The notes under the pieces: model-generated
What the model was told of the DNA's origin: nothing
Seen by the model: the letters and a program-made list of their open reading frames with translations, nothing else
Databases searched by the model: none
In this document: in pieces, positions 46,544-56,635 of the stretch
How positions within the stretch are numbered: position 1 is the first letter of the stretch
Layout: each line of letters opens with the position of its first letter
DNA from: Drosophila persimilis
Taxonomy: Eukaryota > Arthropoda > Insecta > Diptera > Drosophilidae
Direction: 5' to 3'
DNA: 64,000 nucleotides
Assembly: GCF_003286085.1 (NCBI RefSeq)
Contig: NW_020825516.1
Span: 1-64,000 of the forward strand
Translations under genes and position numbers: made by a program

Positions 46544-46560
46544 GGCGCAGCCGGTAGGAT
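46543..46560 (+). promoter_or_regulatory. Element D primer-binding site, tRNA-Ser-like
   Basis: TGGCGCAGCCGGTAGGAT begins at the LTR edge and closely resembles the tRNA-Ser primer site of 17.6 and 297 (TGGCGCAGTCGG...), with one visible difference. Confidence 0.8.
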
Positions 46561-46848
46561 TTCGTTTAAAATTAACACCTATATTTCGGTAATGGTCAGC
46601 TTGTGTAATTTATAATTACTGTGATCACGTAATCCCGGAATTGTTAATAAAATTGTGAAATCCGCCAAAGAACCTATGTGCTGCAAGCACATACGATTTG
46701 CAAAACTAATTTAAGTGAACTGAAGTAAGCGGAGATAGTGAATCACCAAGGACAGTGAAACACTTAATACAAAATCAAAAAAACTTACAAGTGAACCAAA
46801 ATAAAGTTAAAAACTACAACAAAACAAAACCCAATCAACACCAACAAC
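46561..46848 (+). other. Element D leader, no gene seen
   Basis: A-rich untranslated leader of about 290 nt before gag, ending in ACAACATGG at the start codon. Confidence 0.7.
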
Positions 46849-47805
46849 ATGGCGTTACCACCACTATCATTGAGCGAAATCCACTTGAACCAGGCACTGC
46901 TGTCGATCCGACAAATACCTACCTATGACGGTTCATCTGGACAGCTAAGCTCATTTATCAAACGAATCGAATATGTATGCGGATTATATCCAACTGAAGA
47001 TCTTCGCCAACAAAGGATCCTATTTGGAGCGACCGAGATCCAACTGTCAGGAGAGGCACAACGCATATCGCAAATGATACAACCCAACACGTGGCTCGAA
47101 CTGAAGACGGCGCTGATCAACGAGTTCAAAAATCACACACCATATGAAGAACTCTTACGACAACTATACACCACCAGATTCAACGGCAGTCTTCATAAGT
47201 TTATAGAAGAATTAGAGATAAAAGCATTATTAATAAACAATAAGCTAAACTTAGAAAACATACCAGAAAATAATGTCATTTATAAAAACGCTTTGAACAA
47301 CACAATTAAAGATGTCATTACTCGAAAACTTCCTGACAGAATGTTCATGACCTTAGCAAGAAAAGATATTACCACATTGTCTAATCTTAAGAAGGCAGCA
47401 CAAGAAGAAGGATTGTACGAAGCTAGTACAACAGATTCAGGTACAAATAAAGATCAATCGAAATCGTCTCAATCAAATCGAAAGAATGTTGGAAACTATT
47501 ATCCAAATTATAATACTACTAACTATCACAATCAAACTCAGAGTTCATCTGGAACAGGTCAGACTAATCGAACAAATCAAAATCAAAATTCCCAAAATCC
47601 TGGATTATACAATGAGTTCAAAAATTCCTTGAATCAAGGTAGGGCTCAGAATCCATTCAATCAGCAAATATCTCAAAACCAAGCTAGTGGGAGTGGACCC
47701 AACCAACCTACTAAAAGAGGGAGGGAGAGCCAGAGTGGCCAAACGAAGATGGACGTAAATTTTCATCAAGCCGCCTCGGAAGAAACCGAGGAGGACCCTA
47801 TATAA
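46849..47805 (+). CDS. Element D Gag, 318 aa
   Basis: Errantivirus-type Gag, expected to form the cytoplasmic core and bind the RNA. Starts MALPPLSLSEIH. The first 200 residues form a helical capsid-like region (FIKRIEYV, WLELKTALINEF). Residues from about 205 on are very rich in Asn, Gln and Ser and end with a basic patch (KRGRE) and an acidic tail. There is no CCHC knuckle, as is usual for the 17.6/297/gypsy Gags. The frame is intact; pol overlaps it in the -1 frame, with a slippery heptamer at 47757. Confidence 0.88.
   Translation: MALPPLSLSEIHLNQALLSIRQIPTYDGSSGQLSSFIKRIEYVCGLYPTEDLRQQRILFGATEIQLSGEAQRISQMIQPNTWLELKTALINEFKNHTPYEELLRQLYTTRFNGSLHKFIEELEIKALLINNKLNLENIPENNVIYKNALNNTIKDVITRKLPDRMFMTLARKDITTLSNLKKAAQEEGLYEASTTDSGTNKDQSKSSQSNRKNVGNYYPNYNTTNYHNQTQSSSGTGQTNRTNQNQNSQNPGLYNEFKNSLNQGRAQNPFNQQISQNQASGSGPNQPTKRGRESQSGQTKMDVNFHQAASEETEEDPI
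47757..47791 (+). promoter_or_regulatory. Element D -1 ribosomal frameshift signal
   Basis: Heptamer A AAT TTT (47757-47763) in gag phase (AAT at 47758, TTT at 47761). After a 10-nt spacer there is a perfect 6-bp GC-rich stem, CCTCGG (47774-47779) with CCGAGG (47786-47791), loop AAGAAA. Re-reading 47763 enters the pol frame, which is open from there. Confidence 0.8.
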
Positions 47806-50800
47806 ACATTACCATTAATAAAAGAATATTAAGGTGTATCGCTGACTCGGGATCATCGATCAACATCATGAAAGAAAATTACACAGATTCCGAGATAAAA
47901 GACGATAACCTTACGGTCCATACCATCAATGGACCTGTCCGTTTAACTAAGAGTATAATGAGGAATGCGAACAAAACATGTCCGTCCGAACAAAAGTTCT
48001 ACATACATAACTTTTCCGAAAATTATGATATTTTATTAGGAAGAGAATACTTGATGGCAAGTAAAGCCGTCATCGATTACAGAAATGACACTGTAACACT
48101 AGCAGCTAGGTCGTACCCAATCATTCAGAGTGGAGAAGCTATTGAAGCCGGCAAGACCGCACAGAAGTGCACTGATCCCTCTACAAAAGAAGAGAAGATC
48201 GCACCTAAGTGCCTTGACCCATCTCCAGAGGGAGATCAATACTTCGCTTCCGCTCTAGACAGTGAATTAAGGGAATGTAATCAATTAAGATTGGAACACT
48301 TAAACGACGAAGAGAGGGAAGAGTTAAAGAAGGTCTTATATGAGTTTAAGGATGTGCAGTACAGAGAAGGTGACAATTTGACTTTCACAAGTACAATCAA
48401 GCACGAGATCAAAACTCAACATGAAGACCCGGTCTACAGACGACCATACAAATATGCCCAGATACATGATCAGGAGGTAAACCAGCAAATCAAAGATATG
48501 ATCAGGCAGGGAATAATTCGAAAGTCGAATTCTCCTTACTGCTCGCCCATATCTATGATTCCGAAGAAGATAGATGCTTCAGGAAAGCAAAAATATCGAA
48601 TGGTAGTAGACTATAGAAGTCTAAATGAAATAACAGTTAAGGACAAATTCCCAACTCCAAGAATGGATGAAATCCTAGACAAACTAGGTAAATGTCAGTA
48701 TTTTACGACAATCGATTTAGCAAAAGGTTTCCATCAAATACCCATGGAACCTAGCTCAATCCCCAAAACTGCGTTCTCCACTAAGCATGGACATTACGAG
48801 TTCACTCGTATGCCCTTTGGGCTAACCACTGCCCCAGCTACCTTCCAAAGATGTATGAACAATCTGCTAGAAGAGTTAATCTTCAAAGATTGCTTTGTAT
48901 ACTTAGATGACATCATTATATTTTCCACTTCATTGGAAGAACACTTGTTGTCACTAAGGAGAGTATTTGGAAAGTTGAGAGACGCCAACTTGAAGCTACA
49001 AATGGATAAATGTGAATTCATGAAAAAGGAAACTGAATTCCTAGGTCATGTAGTCACTACTGAAGGAATAGTACCAAATCCAGGCAAAATCTCTGCCATT
49101 GTCAAATTTCCAATACCAGAAACGACTAAACAAATAAAGTCATTCTTAGGTCTGTGCGGGTTCTACAGGAAATTCATTCCTAATTTTGCAAACATAGCAA
49201 AACCCATGACACTCAAACTAAAGAAAGGAGCTGTCATAGACCCCAAGGAAGAAAGGTACGTCGAGGCATTTGAGAGACTAAAAGTACTCATCACCTCAGA
49301 CCCTATCCTTGCGTTCCCAGACTTTGACAAAATGTTCACGGTAACAACCGACGCTAGTAACATAGCATTGGGAGCGGTTTTGTCACAAGAACACAAACCG
49401 ATCTGCTACGCTAGCAGAACCCTAAATGAACATGAAATAAACTATTCAGCCATCGAAAAGGAATTATTAGCGATCGTATGGGCAACCAAGTATTTCCGTT
49501 CATACCTGTTCGGTAGAACATTCGAGATACAAAGCGATCATAAACCCTTGATTTGGTTGAACAACCTCAAGGAGCCAAATATGAAATTACAAAGGTGGAA
49601 AATAAAACTGAATGAGTTTGATTTTAAAATGAAATATCTACCAGGCAAAGAAAATCATGTAGCTGATGCCTTATCAAGGGTAAAGATTAATGAAAATCTC
49701 CTGGGAGAAGCTTCCAATAGCGTTGGTGCAACTGTACATAGCGCACAGGAAGACAATCTAAATCACATTGCTATCACGGAAAGACCAATTAACTATTACA
49801 ATCGGCAAATTGAGCTAATAAAAGGCAATGAAGATAAGGTAGAAACAATTCGTTATTTTCACAAGCTAATCATCAAGATCACGTATAAGGAAATGACTAA
49901 CACCTTAGCGAAGGATATAATAAAGGAATATCTATGCACCAAAAAGAGCGCATTATATTTCCATAACGAAACAGATTTTCCTCCATTCCAAAAAGCCTAT
50001 TTAGAAATCATTAATTCTAACAATATAACCAAAGCTATTAAATCAAGCACGAAACTCCTAGATATTCAGAATTACGCTGAATTTAAAGAAACCATATTAA
50101 AGAATCATAAAGGCTTACTCCATCCAGGGATAGAGAAAACCGTCAATTGGTTTAGGGGAAAATACTATTACCCGGATTATCAAAAACTAATCCAAAACAT
50201 CATAAACGAATGTCCTACTTGTAATATTGCCAAAACAGAGCATAGAAATATGAAGTTGGCATTCGAAACTACACCGGAAATACTGAACATCAGAGAGAAA
50301 TACGTCATGGATTTCTATATGGTTGGTAACCAACAGTTCCTATCATGTATTGACGTATACTCGAAGTTTGCCACTCTTGTAGAAGTAAAAAGTCGTGACT
50401 GGTTAGAAGCAAAAAGAGCCATCATGAAAGTTTTTAACGAGATGGGCAAACCAATTGAAATCAAAGCCGATAAAGATTCAGCTTTTATGTGCACAGCATT
50501 GCAAGCATGGCTGAATGCGGAAAACGTCAAAATAGAGATCACTTCCAGCAAAAATGGAATATCTGACGTAGAAAGATTTCATAAAACAGTAAATGAAAAA
50601 TTAAGAATAATATCTAGCGAGGATAACACAGAAGATAGATTCACGAAGTTTGAATTAATTCTTTATACTTATAATCATAAAACCAAACATAATACCACAA
50701 ATAGGACACCAGCTGATATATTCATTTATGCAGGCTCACCTGATTATGACACACAACTAAATAAAGTGAATAAAATCACTCAATTAAATAAAAACCGCAT

Positions 50801-51047
50801 AGAGTATGAAGTAGATACCCGCTATAAACTATCACCTCTAGTTAAGTCTAAGGTAACAAATCCTTTCAAAAGGACGGGTGAAATTAGACAGGTAGACGAA
50901 AAACATTATGAAGAAAAGAATAGGGGTAGGAAAATAACTCATTATAAATCAAAATTCAAGAAAAAGAAGAAATCTAATAGAAGCAAATATAATAATTCCA
51001 GAGAAACCGAGGAAGTTAATGGAATCGGCGAACTTCAACACAATTAA
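47763..51047 (+). CDS. Element D Pol polyprotein (PR-RT-RNaseH-IN), intact
   Basis: Produced by frameshifting from gag. The protease active site ADSGSS (Asp codon at 47844) lies upstream of the first pol ATG (47868), so the ATG is not the true start. Reverse transcriptase has YLDD (Asps at 48906 and 48909) and MPFGL. RNase H has TTDAS, the IEKE Glu and SDHKPL. The integrase zinc finger shows HKGLLHPG ... CPTC; the catalytic core has Asp in VMDFYMV, Asp in KADKDSAF and Glu in DVERFHK. The tail is Lys-rich. No internal stop over about 1090 codons. Its last 29 nt overlap the env start at 51019. Confidence 0.93.
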   Translation, partial: SSSRLGRNRGGPYINITINKRILRCIADSGSSINIMKENYTDSEIKDDNLTVHTINGPVRLTKSIMRNANKTCPSEQKFYIHNFSENYDILLGREYLMASKAVIDYRNDTVTLAARSYPIIQSGEAIEAGKTAQKCTDPSTKEEKIAPKCLDPSPEGDQYFASALDSELRECNQLRLEHLNDEEREELKKVLYEFKDVQYREGDNLTFTSTIKHEIKTQHEDPVYRRPYKYAQIHDQEVNQQIKDMIRQGIIRKSNSPYCSPISMIPKKIDASGKQKYRMVVDYRSLNEITVKDKFPTPRMDEILDKLGKCQYFTTIDLAKGFHQIPMEPSSIPKTAFSTKHGHYEFTRMPFGLTTAPATFQRCMNNLLEELIFKDCFVYLDDIIIFSTSLEEHLLSLRRVFGKLRDANLKLQMDKCEFMKKETEFLGHVVTTEGIVPNPGKISAIVKFPIPETTKQIKSFLGLCGFYRKFIPNFANIAKPMTLKLKKGAVIDPKEERYVEAFERLKVLITSDPILAFPDFDKMFTVTTDASNIALGAVLSQEHKPICYASRTLNEHEINYSAIEKELLAIVWATKYFRSYLFGRTFEIQSDHKPLIWLNNLKEPNMKLQRWKIKLNEFDFKMKYLPGKENHVADALSRVKINENLLGEASNSVGATVHSAQEDNLNHIAITERPINYYNRQIELIKGNEDKVETIRYFHKLIIKITYKEMTNTLAKDIIKEYLCTKKSALYFHNETDFPPFQKAYLEIINSNNITKAIKSSTKLLDIQNYAEFKETILKNHKGLLHPGIEKTVNWFRGKYYYPDYQKLIQNIINECPTCNIAKTEHRNMKLAFETTPEILNIREKYVMDFYMVGNQQFLSCIDVYSKFATLVEVKSRDWLEAKRAIMKVFNEMGKPIEIKADKDSAFMCTALQAWLNAENVKIEITSSKNGISDVERFHKTVNEKLRIISSEDNTEDRFTKFELILYTYNHKTKHNTTNRTPADIFIYAGSPDYDTQLNKVNKITQLNKNRIEYEVDTRYKLSPLVKSKVTNPFKRTGEIRQVDEKHYEEKNRGRKITHYKSKFKKKKKSNRSKYNNSRETEEVNGIGELQHN

Positions 51048-51946
51048 AATCCTTATCTTCCTCATAATTACCATCGTAATGGCACAGGGCCAAAACATAG
51101 AAATACATTCTATAAAATCCCAAAACGGATATATGATATTCAAAACTGGATCGATCAACATAATTACGAATACCATTATCTAACTGTTAATGTAACTAAA
51201 ACCGAAGAACTATACCAAAATTTGTTAAGGCAAGCCACTAAATTCCAGGACATAATCCAAATAAAATATCTAGTAGACAAATTGCAAAGAGAAATGAACG
51301 GGCTAAAAATAACCAAAAGAAATAAAAGAGGCCTAATCAATATAGTAGGAACAGCCTAAAAATATCTCTTTGGAACACTAGATCAGGAAGATAAAGTCGA
51401 TTTGGAACAAAAAATAGAAAATTTAGCCAGCCATAGCATTCAAATGAATGAACTAAATTTGGTAATAGATGCAGTTAATAGCGGAATAAACGTTATAAAC
51501 AAACTAAATGAAGAAAAAGACAGGAATCAACAAATAGAAATTTTGATATTCAATCTACAACATTTCACAGAATATATCGAAGATATAGAGCTAGGTATGC
51601 AATTAACTAGGCTCGGTATATTTAATCCAAAATTATTAAAACAAGACTACCTGGAACAAATAAATTCTGAGAAAATACTAAATATAAAAACCTCCACATG
51701 GCTAAAATCCGATACCAACGAAATTCTAATAATTTCCAACATTCCCAAAGACATTACAAAAGTACCAATCTATAAAATCGTTCCGTATCCAGACGAATTA
51801 AATAACATGTTAACAGATATGACATACGACAAGTACTACATAAAAAATGAAGAAGTATTTGTTAAAGAAACTAGATTGAAAACCAATGACAATTGTATAA
51901 AAGGAATTTTAATGCAAACTCCCACTAAATGTCCATATTCCAAAAC
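51019..51946 (+). pseudogene. Element D env remnant (errantivirus envelope glycoprotein)
   Basis: The ATG at 51019 opens with a hydrophobic signal-peptide-like segment (residues about 8-21) and is in frame until TAA at 51181. The recognisable envelope body lies in another frame, so a frame change sits between about 51079 and 51135. That frame has an in-frame TAA at 51357, just after a furin-like RNKR site and a hydrophobic stretch, and is open again to 51946, where a deletion joins it to the middle of the 3' LTR. The transmembrane C-terminus is missing. Errantivirus Env is a baculovirus-F-like fusion protein; this copy cannot make one. The breaks are described only; no repaired sequence is given. 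Confidence 0.85.
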
Positions 51947-52435
51947 TTCTTCCCATACTCCAAGCTAGGGCCCCCCCATAATATAAACAATGGACCACAT
52001 TGTTTCAGCAACATTAGAATCACGCCACTCTCGAGAAATCGATTCTTTAGAATCACGCCACTCATGAGGACCAATCAAAGCTAGACATAAAACCAAGGAG
52101 TATCACATTCCTAGCTCCGTCATGTAATGCAACACCGATCGCCAGCAGTGGATGCCTTTCATCAAAGCCGACGCATCCCCAAATATCGATCCAGGCACGT
52201 ACGCCACCGACACGAAGATGCAGCCGAGGAAAGCAACGCCCGAAGCCAGAGTCGGGAGTTCCAAGAGAAGGGCTCATGGAAACTAGCCAGCAGCAGAGAG
52301 ATCAGTTCCGTTCGAGACAAGCAGACCGAAAGTCAAGTCGGGGAATTCATTTAAATCTTGTGACATAAAGATATTTAAGTTGTAAAATAAAAGTCTTTGT
52401 TAAAAAACTTAAAATCGAGTTGCGGATATTTAACT
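51947..52435 (+). repeat. Element D 3' LTR, 5'-truncated (489 bp)
   Basis: Matches 46055-46543 of the 5' LTR without a difference I can see. The first 107 bp of the LTR, the polypurine tract and the env end are deleted; the join is CCAAAACTTCTTCCC at about 51942-51956. Confidence 0.93.
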
Positions 52436-52463
52436 ATATATATTTAAACTCTGGTACACTACA

Positions 52464-53252
52464 CATGTTATTCAAAACTGGAAGGTAAAGTTTGACGGTA
52501 GTAAGGACGGTCTATCGGCCACAGAATTTATTTACCGGGTACGTTCCTTGACGGCACAGACCCTGGGAAACAATTTCCAGCTGGTTTGCGATCATTTGCA
52601 CTTATTGTTATCCGCAAAAGCAGGTGATTGGTTCTGGCAGTTCCATCGTACACATGAAGAGTTCGCGTGGGAGACTTTTTGTCTGGCATTTAGGGATAAA
52701 TATGACGATGCTGCCACTGATGTCGACATATGGCGTAGAATCGCGAAACGAAAGCAAGGGGAAAATGAACCTTTTGATTCCTATCAGAACAGTATAGAAG
52801 AGTTGGGGAATAGACTCGAGCGTAGCCTACCAGAATGCGACCTTGTTAAGCTGTTGATTGACAATTCAAAAAGTACACTTCATCACGAGTTACTACATTT
52901 GAATATCACTTCGATAAAGAAATTACTTTTAGAGGTTAAAAAGCACGAACAATTTTATTCGGAACTTCGAAACCCTTCTTACAAAACGCCTTTTGTAAAC
53001 CGGCGCAACATCTCCGAGATCTCTCCGGAGAGGGAACACCTTGAGGAGCCTGAACCAATAATATCAGCGATCATGCGTAATAAGATGTCCTGCTGGAATT
53101 GTGATAAGATAGGGCATAGATGGGATGATTGTGTGGAACCTAGAAGCATATTTTGTTACGGTTGTGGAACCAAGAATGTTTACAAGCCACGTTGCTCTAA
53201 GTGCCATCCTTCGGAAAACCGGCTGCGGGATGTGTCAACGAACCTCCTGTAG
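52464..53252 (+). pseudogene. Element B gag, C-terminal part after the C insertion
   Basis: Continues B gag directly after the duplicated CATG, in the phase interrupted at 35217. It has the capsid-like region (VKFDGSKDG, FIYRVRSLT, WFWQFHRT, ENEPFDSY) and both zinc fingers: CWNCDKIGHRWDDC, then CYGCG ... CSKC with VYKP. It ends at TAG 53250-53252, overlapping pol. The sequence itself is undamaged here; it is called a pseudogene only because C separates it from its N-terminus. Confidence 0.9.
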
Positions 53253-56200
53253 GCACATCCGTACCAAAACATAGCGAAAGCATCAGTCAGACTATAGATG
53301 AGGGTTTAGCTAAAACCGCTATGGACTCAGGATTTTTATCGGATAAACGACCAACTAGATATTTACCCTTACATGTAAGACTGTCAATTTACAAGAAAGC
53401 TAGAAATAGGATATTTGGCGATCTTTGTACCATATCAACTACGACAAAATCTAAAAGATCTACCCTTCGATTACGCAAATTTTGGAAAACAGTTGCTAGC
53501 ACTCGACAATGCTTAATTGCTTCCATATTCAGTACGGGAGATAATCGTCTGTACACACCCATCACGATTGAAGACAAGGTTTACAACGCCTTGTTAGATT
53601 CTGGAGCGTCGGTTAGTTGCGTTGGCAACAATGCCGCCCGTGCTCTCCTTAACCATCCGAAATCACGTAAGTGTTCGGGAAGGGTTAAAACAGCCAGCGG
53701 AACCAAATGCTCGGTTGAGGGCATTTTCACAGCGACTATTACATATCGTAGTCTCACGGAAAGTATAGATTTTTTCATCATACCAAACTTAACCCAAGAG
53801 GTTTACTTAGGAATTGACTTTTTTAGGAAATTTAAACTTGCTGATCGACTCATGAGCGAAAGTGTCTCTGAGTTAGATATAGGTCCCACGGAGGATGAGG
53901 AAAGCTCACCCAAGTTACACAAACTTTCTAGTAAAGAGCAGGAGAGACTGCAAGATGTCGTCGAAATTTTTCCTTCGTACGAACGAGACGGATTGGGCAG
54001 AACCAGCATTATTTCGCACTCGATCGACGTAGGTGATGCTAAGGCGATTAAACAAAGACACTGGCCAATCTCCCCTGCGCGCGAAAAACTTATGTTTTCT
54101 GAGGTAGATAATATGTTAGCTCTCGATATCATAGAACCTTCTTGCAGTCCTTGGAGTAGTAATTGTGTTCTTGTTCAAAAAGGTGATAAGGTTCGGTTGT
54201 GTTTAGACTCTCGCGAGATCAATAAATACACGAGAAAGGATGCTTACCCCTTACCACATATTGACGGGATCTTCAGCCGCTTACCTCCAGCGCGGTATAT
54301 AACTGGTCTTGATATGAAACATGCTTTCTGGCAAATACCATTGGACGAGCCATCACGACCGTATACTGCGTTTACCGTTCCGAATCGTCCACTGTACCAA
54401 TATAAGGTCATGCCATTTGGTCTGACAAATGCACCTCAGACCTTATGCCGCTTAATGGACCATGTCATACCCCCACATTTACGGAATCGAGTTTTTGTAT
54501 ATCTCGATGACTTGCTTGTTCTATCGGATGACTTTGATTCGCACTTGATTCTTTTGCAAGAAATCGCACTATGCTTAAGAAAAGCGAATATTACTATCAA
54601 CGTTCGAAAATCTAAGTTCTGCATGAGAGAGATTAAATATCTCGGTTTCATAATTTCGGATGGTCAGATCAAGACTGATCCATTTAAGATTCAGGCAATC
54701 AACGACTTCCCAATTCCAACAACGGTAAAGCAGTTACGACGGTTTCTCGGTTTATCCGGATGGTATCGACGTTTCGTCGAGAATTATGCCTCCGTGAGCT
54801 ATCCATTGACCGAGATGCTTAAGAAACAGAATACTTCCTTAATATGGAATGAAACCGCAACCAATGCTTTTGAAGAATTGAAACGAAGATTAACATCAGC
54901 TCCAATCCTCAGAACTCCTGATTTTTCTAAGAAATTCATCTTATTGTGTGATGCTAGTTCTTTTGGTCTCGGGTGCGTCCTAGCGCAAGAGAATGAAGAA
55001 GGCTTCGAAATGCCAATTGGATACATGTCGGTTAAGTTATCCAAAGCTCAACGGAATTATTCCGTTACAGAACTAGAATGTCTAGCAGTTATTAAGGGAA
55101 TTAAGAAATTTCGAGCTTACATAGAAGGCCAGGAATTCTTAGTAATAACTGACCATGCAGCATTGCAGTGGTTGATGCGACAAAAGGATTTGTCTGGAAG
55201 GCTCGCGCGATGGGCTATACAGTTACAGGGTTTTGATTTCCGCATTGAACACCGGAAGGGTTCACAAAATGTTATTGCTGACACTCTGTCCAGGCAAAAT
55301 GAATCGTCAGTAGATGAGTTTATCGATCTAGGGCCGATCATCGATTTAGAGTCCGAGTATTTCACTTCGTTGGAATATCTGGATTTAATTGAACGCATTC
55401 AGCAGAACCAAGAGAAACTTCCAGACTTAAAAATAACAGATGGCTATGTATACAAACGCACCGAAGCTTCGATTGGAGATTCTGAATCTGACCACCAGGC
55501 GTGGAAATTATGGGTACCCTCTGGCCTAGTCAGTAGTGTTATCAAACAAGCCCATGATTCTCCTAGCGCATCACATGGCGGGATGGGTAAAACCGTTGAA
55601 AAACTTAAGAGATACCTGTTCTGGCCCAAGATGTTGGTTCAAATCCGAGAGTACGTGAATAATTGTGTCGTTTGTAAACAGACCAAAAGTCCCAATATAG
55701 TATTACGACCACCATTGGGAAAGCCAATGCAATCAGAGAGACCGTTTCAACGACTCTACATGGAACTGTTAGGTCCATACCCTCGTTCAAAGGCAGGGAA
55801 TATCGGATTATTAATAATCGTGGATCATTGTACAAAATTCCATTTTCTCTGTCCATTGAAACGATTCACTTCCGGAAAGATTTGCGAGTACTTAGAAAAT
55901 TCCATTTTCTTTACGTTTGGAGTGCCGGAATCCATCTTAACGGACAATGGTTCTCAATTTCGATCAGGATTCTTTGAGGCTTTTCTAACTCGATTTTCAA
56001 TTAAACATATTTGTACCGCTTTTTATTCGCCTCAAGCGAATGCAAGCGAGCGCTTAAACCGATCGGTTTTGGCGGCTATCCGTGCGTACGTGGGGAAAGA
56101 TCACACTACCTGGGATCAACGACTGAATGAGATTAACGGTGCTATTCGATCCAGTCTACATACAACCACCGGATATTCTCCTTACTTCCTTACGTTTGGG

Positions 56201-56635
56201 CAAAACATGATTTTGAATGGCAAGGATTACGAATTGCTCAGGAAACTTAACTTGCTATCAGATGATTCTAGAGTTAATTACCCCGATGCTCTGCAGTTGG
56301 CAAGGTATGCAGCAAAGGTCAACAATGCAAAGGCTCATGCAACCAACGCGAGGGTATACAATTTGAGGAGTAGAAACATACAATTCAACGTCGGAGATCA
56401 GGTTTACGTTCGCAATTTCTCCCAAAGCAACGCGTCTAAACAATTCAGTCATAAATTAGCGCAGGTGTTTGTGACCGCCACAGTAACGAAAAAGCTAGGT
56501 CCTGTTTATTACGAATTATCGAACGAGAAAGGAAAGAAAATGGGAGTATATCACGTAAAGGATATTCAAACCCGCTTATTCACTGTCCTTCTTTTCTTTT
56601 CGATTACGATCCCTGTCGATCACTCCGGGACATAA
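53201..56635 (+). CDS. Element B Pol polyprotein, open frame, integrase Asp-to-Glu change
   Basis: 1144 codons from the left edge given; translation should enter by -1 frameshift at 53219 rather than at the GTG at 53201. Numbering from 53201: protease LLDSGAS (D133); reverse transcriptase YLDD (D436, D437); RNase H CDASSFG, VTELE, TDHAAL; integrase HHCC finger (HDSPSASHGG ... CVVC). In the integrase core the residue at the first catalytic Asp is Glu (E855, in MELLGPY; A has VDFLGPY and C has IDLLGPY). D915 (TDNGSQF) and E950 (ASERLN) are present with normal spacing. The frame ends at TAA 56633. Otherwise intact and close to C. Confidence 0.93.
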   Translation: MPSFGKPAAGCVNEPPVGTSVPKHSESISQTIDEGLAKTAMDSGFLSDKRPTRYLPLHVRLSIYKKARNRIFGDLCTISTTTKSKRSTLRLRKFWKTVASTRQCLIASIFSTGDNRLYTPITIEDKVYNALLDSGASVSCVGNNAARALLNHPKSRKCSGRVKTASGTKCSVEGIFTATITYRSLTESIDFFIIPNLTQEVYLGIDFFRKFKLADRLMSESVSELDIGPTEDEESSPKLHKLSSKEQERLQDVVEIFPSYERDGLGRTSIISHSIDVGDAKAIKQRHWPISPAREKLMFSEVDNMLALDIIEPSCSPWSSNCVLVQKGDKVRLCLDSREINKYTRKDAYPLPHIDGIFSRLPPARYITGLDMKHAFWQIPLDEPSRPYTAFTVPNRPLYQYKVMPFGLTNAPQTLCRLMDHVIPPHLRNRVFVYLDDLLVLSDDFDSHLILLQEIALCLRKANITINVRKSKFCMREIKYLGFIISDGQIKTDPFKIQAINDFPIPTTVKQLRRFLGLSGWYRRFVENYASVSYPLTEMLKKQNTSLIWNETATNAFEELKRRLTSAPILRTPDFSKKFILLCDASSFGLGCVLAQENEEGFEMPIGYMSVKLSKAQRNYSVTELECLAVIKGIKKFRAYIEGQEFLVITDHAALQWLMRQKDLSGRLARWAIQLQGFDFRIEHRKGSQNVIADTLSRQNESSVDEFIDLGPIIDLESEYFTSLEYLDLIERIQQNQEKLPDLKITDGYVYKRTEASIGDSESDHQAWKLWVPSGLVSSVIKQAHDSPSASHGGMGKTVEKLKRYLFWPKMLVQIREYVNNCVVCKQTKSPNIVLRPPLGKPMQSERPFQRLYMELLGPYPRSKAGNIGLLIIVDHCTKFHFLCPLKRFTSGKICEYLENSIFFTFGVPESILTDNGSQFRSGFFEAFLTRFSIKHICTAFYSPQANASERLNRSVLAAIRAYVGKDHTTWDQRLNEINGAIRSSLHTTTGYSPYFLTFGQNMILNGKDYELLRKLNLLSDDSRVNYPDALQLARYAAKVNNAKAHATNARVYNLRSRNIQFNVGDQVYVRNFSQSNASKQFSHKLAQVFVTATVTKKLGPVYYELSNEKGKKMGVYHVKDIQTRLFTVLLFFSITIPVDHSGT
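53213..53260 (+). promoter_or_regulatory. Element B -1 frameshift signal, variant heptamer
   Basis: At the position equivalent to C's GGGAAAC, B reads G GAA AAC (53213-53219, gag phase), which departs from the X XXY YYZ rule at one base. An 8-nt spacer leads to a 7-bp stem, GGATGTG (53228-53234) with CACATCC (53254-53260), and a 19-nt loop holding the gag stop. The stem fits; the heptamer may be weakened by mutation or be a tolerated variant. Confidence 0.65.

Larger units (their letters stand above)
45948..52435 (+). mobile_element. Element D: 17.6/297-type errantivirus in the C 3' LTR, TSD ATAT
   Basis: Runs AGTGAC...TTAACT, with ATAT duplicated at 45944-45947 and 52436-52439. The empty site is visible in the other C LTR copies (37253-37272 and the solo LTR). 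Contents: 5' LTR, tRNA-Ser-like primer site, gag, pol (-1 frame), broken env, truncated 3' LTR. The ATAT target, AGT...ACT ends and Ser primer are typical of the Drosophila 17.6/297 group. The LTR parts that remain look identical, so it is the youngest insertion of the nest, but the loss of the 3' LTR start and purine tract leaves it unable to complete reverse transcription as it stands. Confidence 0.93.
35218..52463 (+). mobile_element. Element C: full-length LTR retrotransposon inside B gag
   Basis: Net of element D, about 10.8 kb: 5' LTR 35218-37285, tRNA-Lys primer site, a leader of 1.8 kb enlarged by a dispersed repeat, gag 39114-40648, pol 40603-43988 (both frame-broken), 3' LTR from 44052. 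LTRs differ by about five substitutions, one 149-bp deletion and TA-repeat length, so it is young but already defective. It belongs to the same broader group as B. Two more family C insertions lie in the window (30502, 62532). Confidence 0.95.
44052..52463 (+). repeat. Element C 3' LTR, interrupted by element D
   Basis: LTR parts 44052-45947 and 52440-52463 flank D and its duplicated ATAT. Net length is 1920 bp, shorter than the 5' LTR because of a 149-bp deletion at a GCATAA repeat (45019-45024; the deleted stretch corresponds to 36184-36332). Like the 5' LTR it lacks the 90-bp segment of the solo LTR. Confidence 0.93.
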
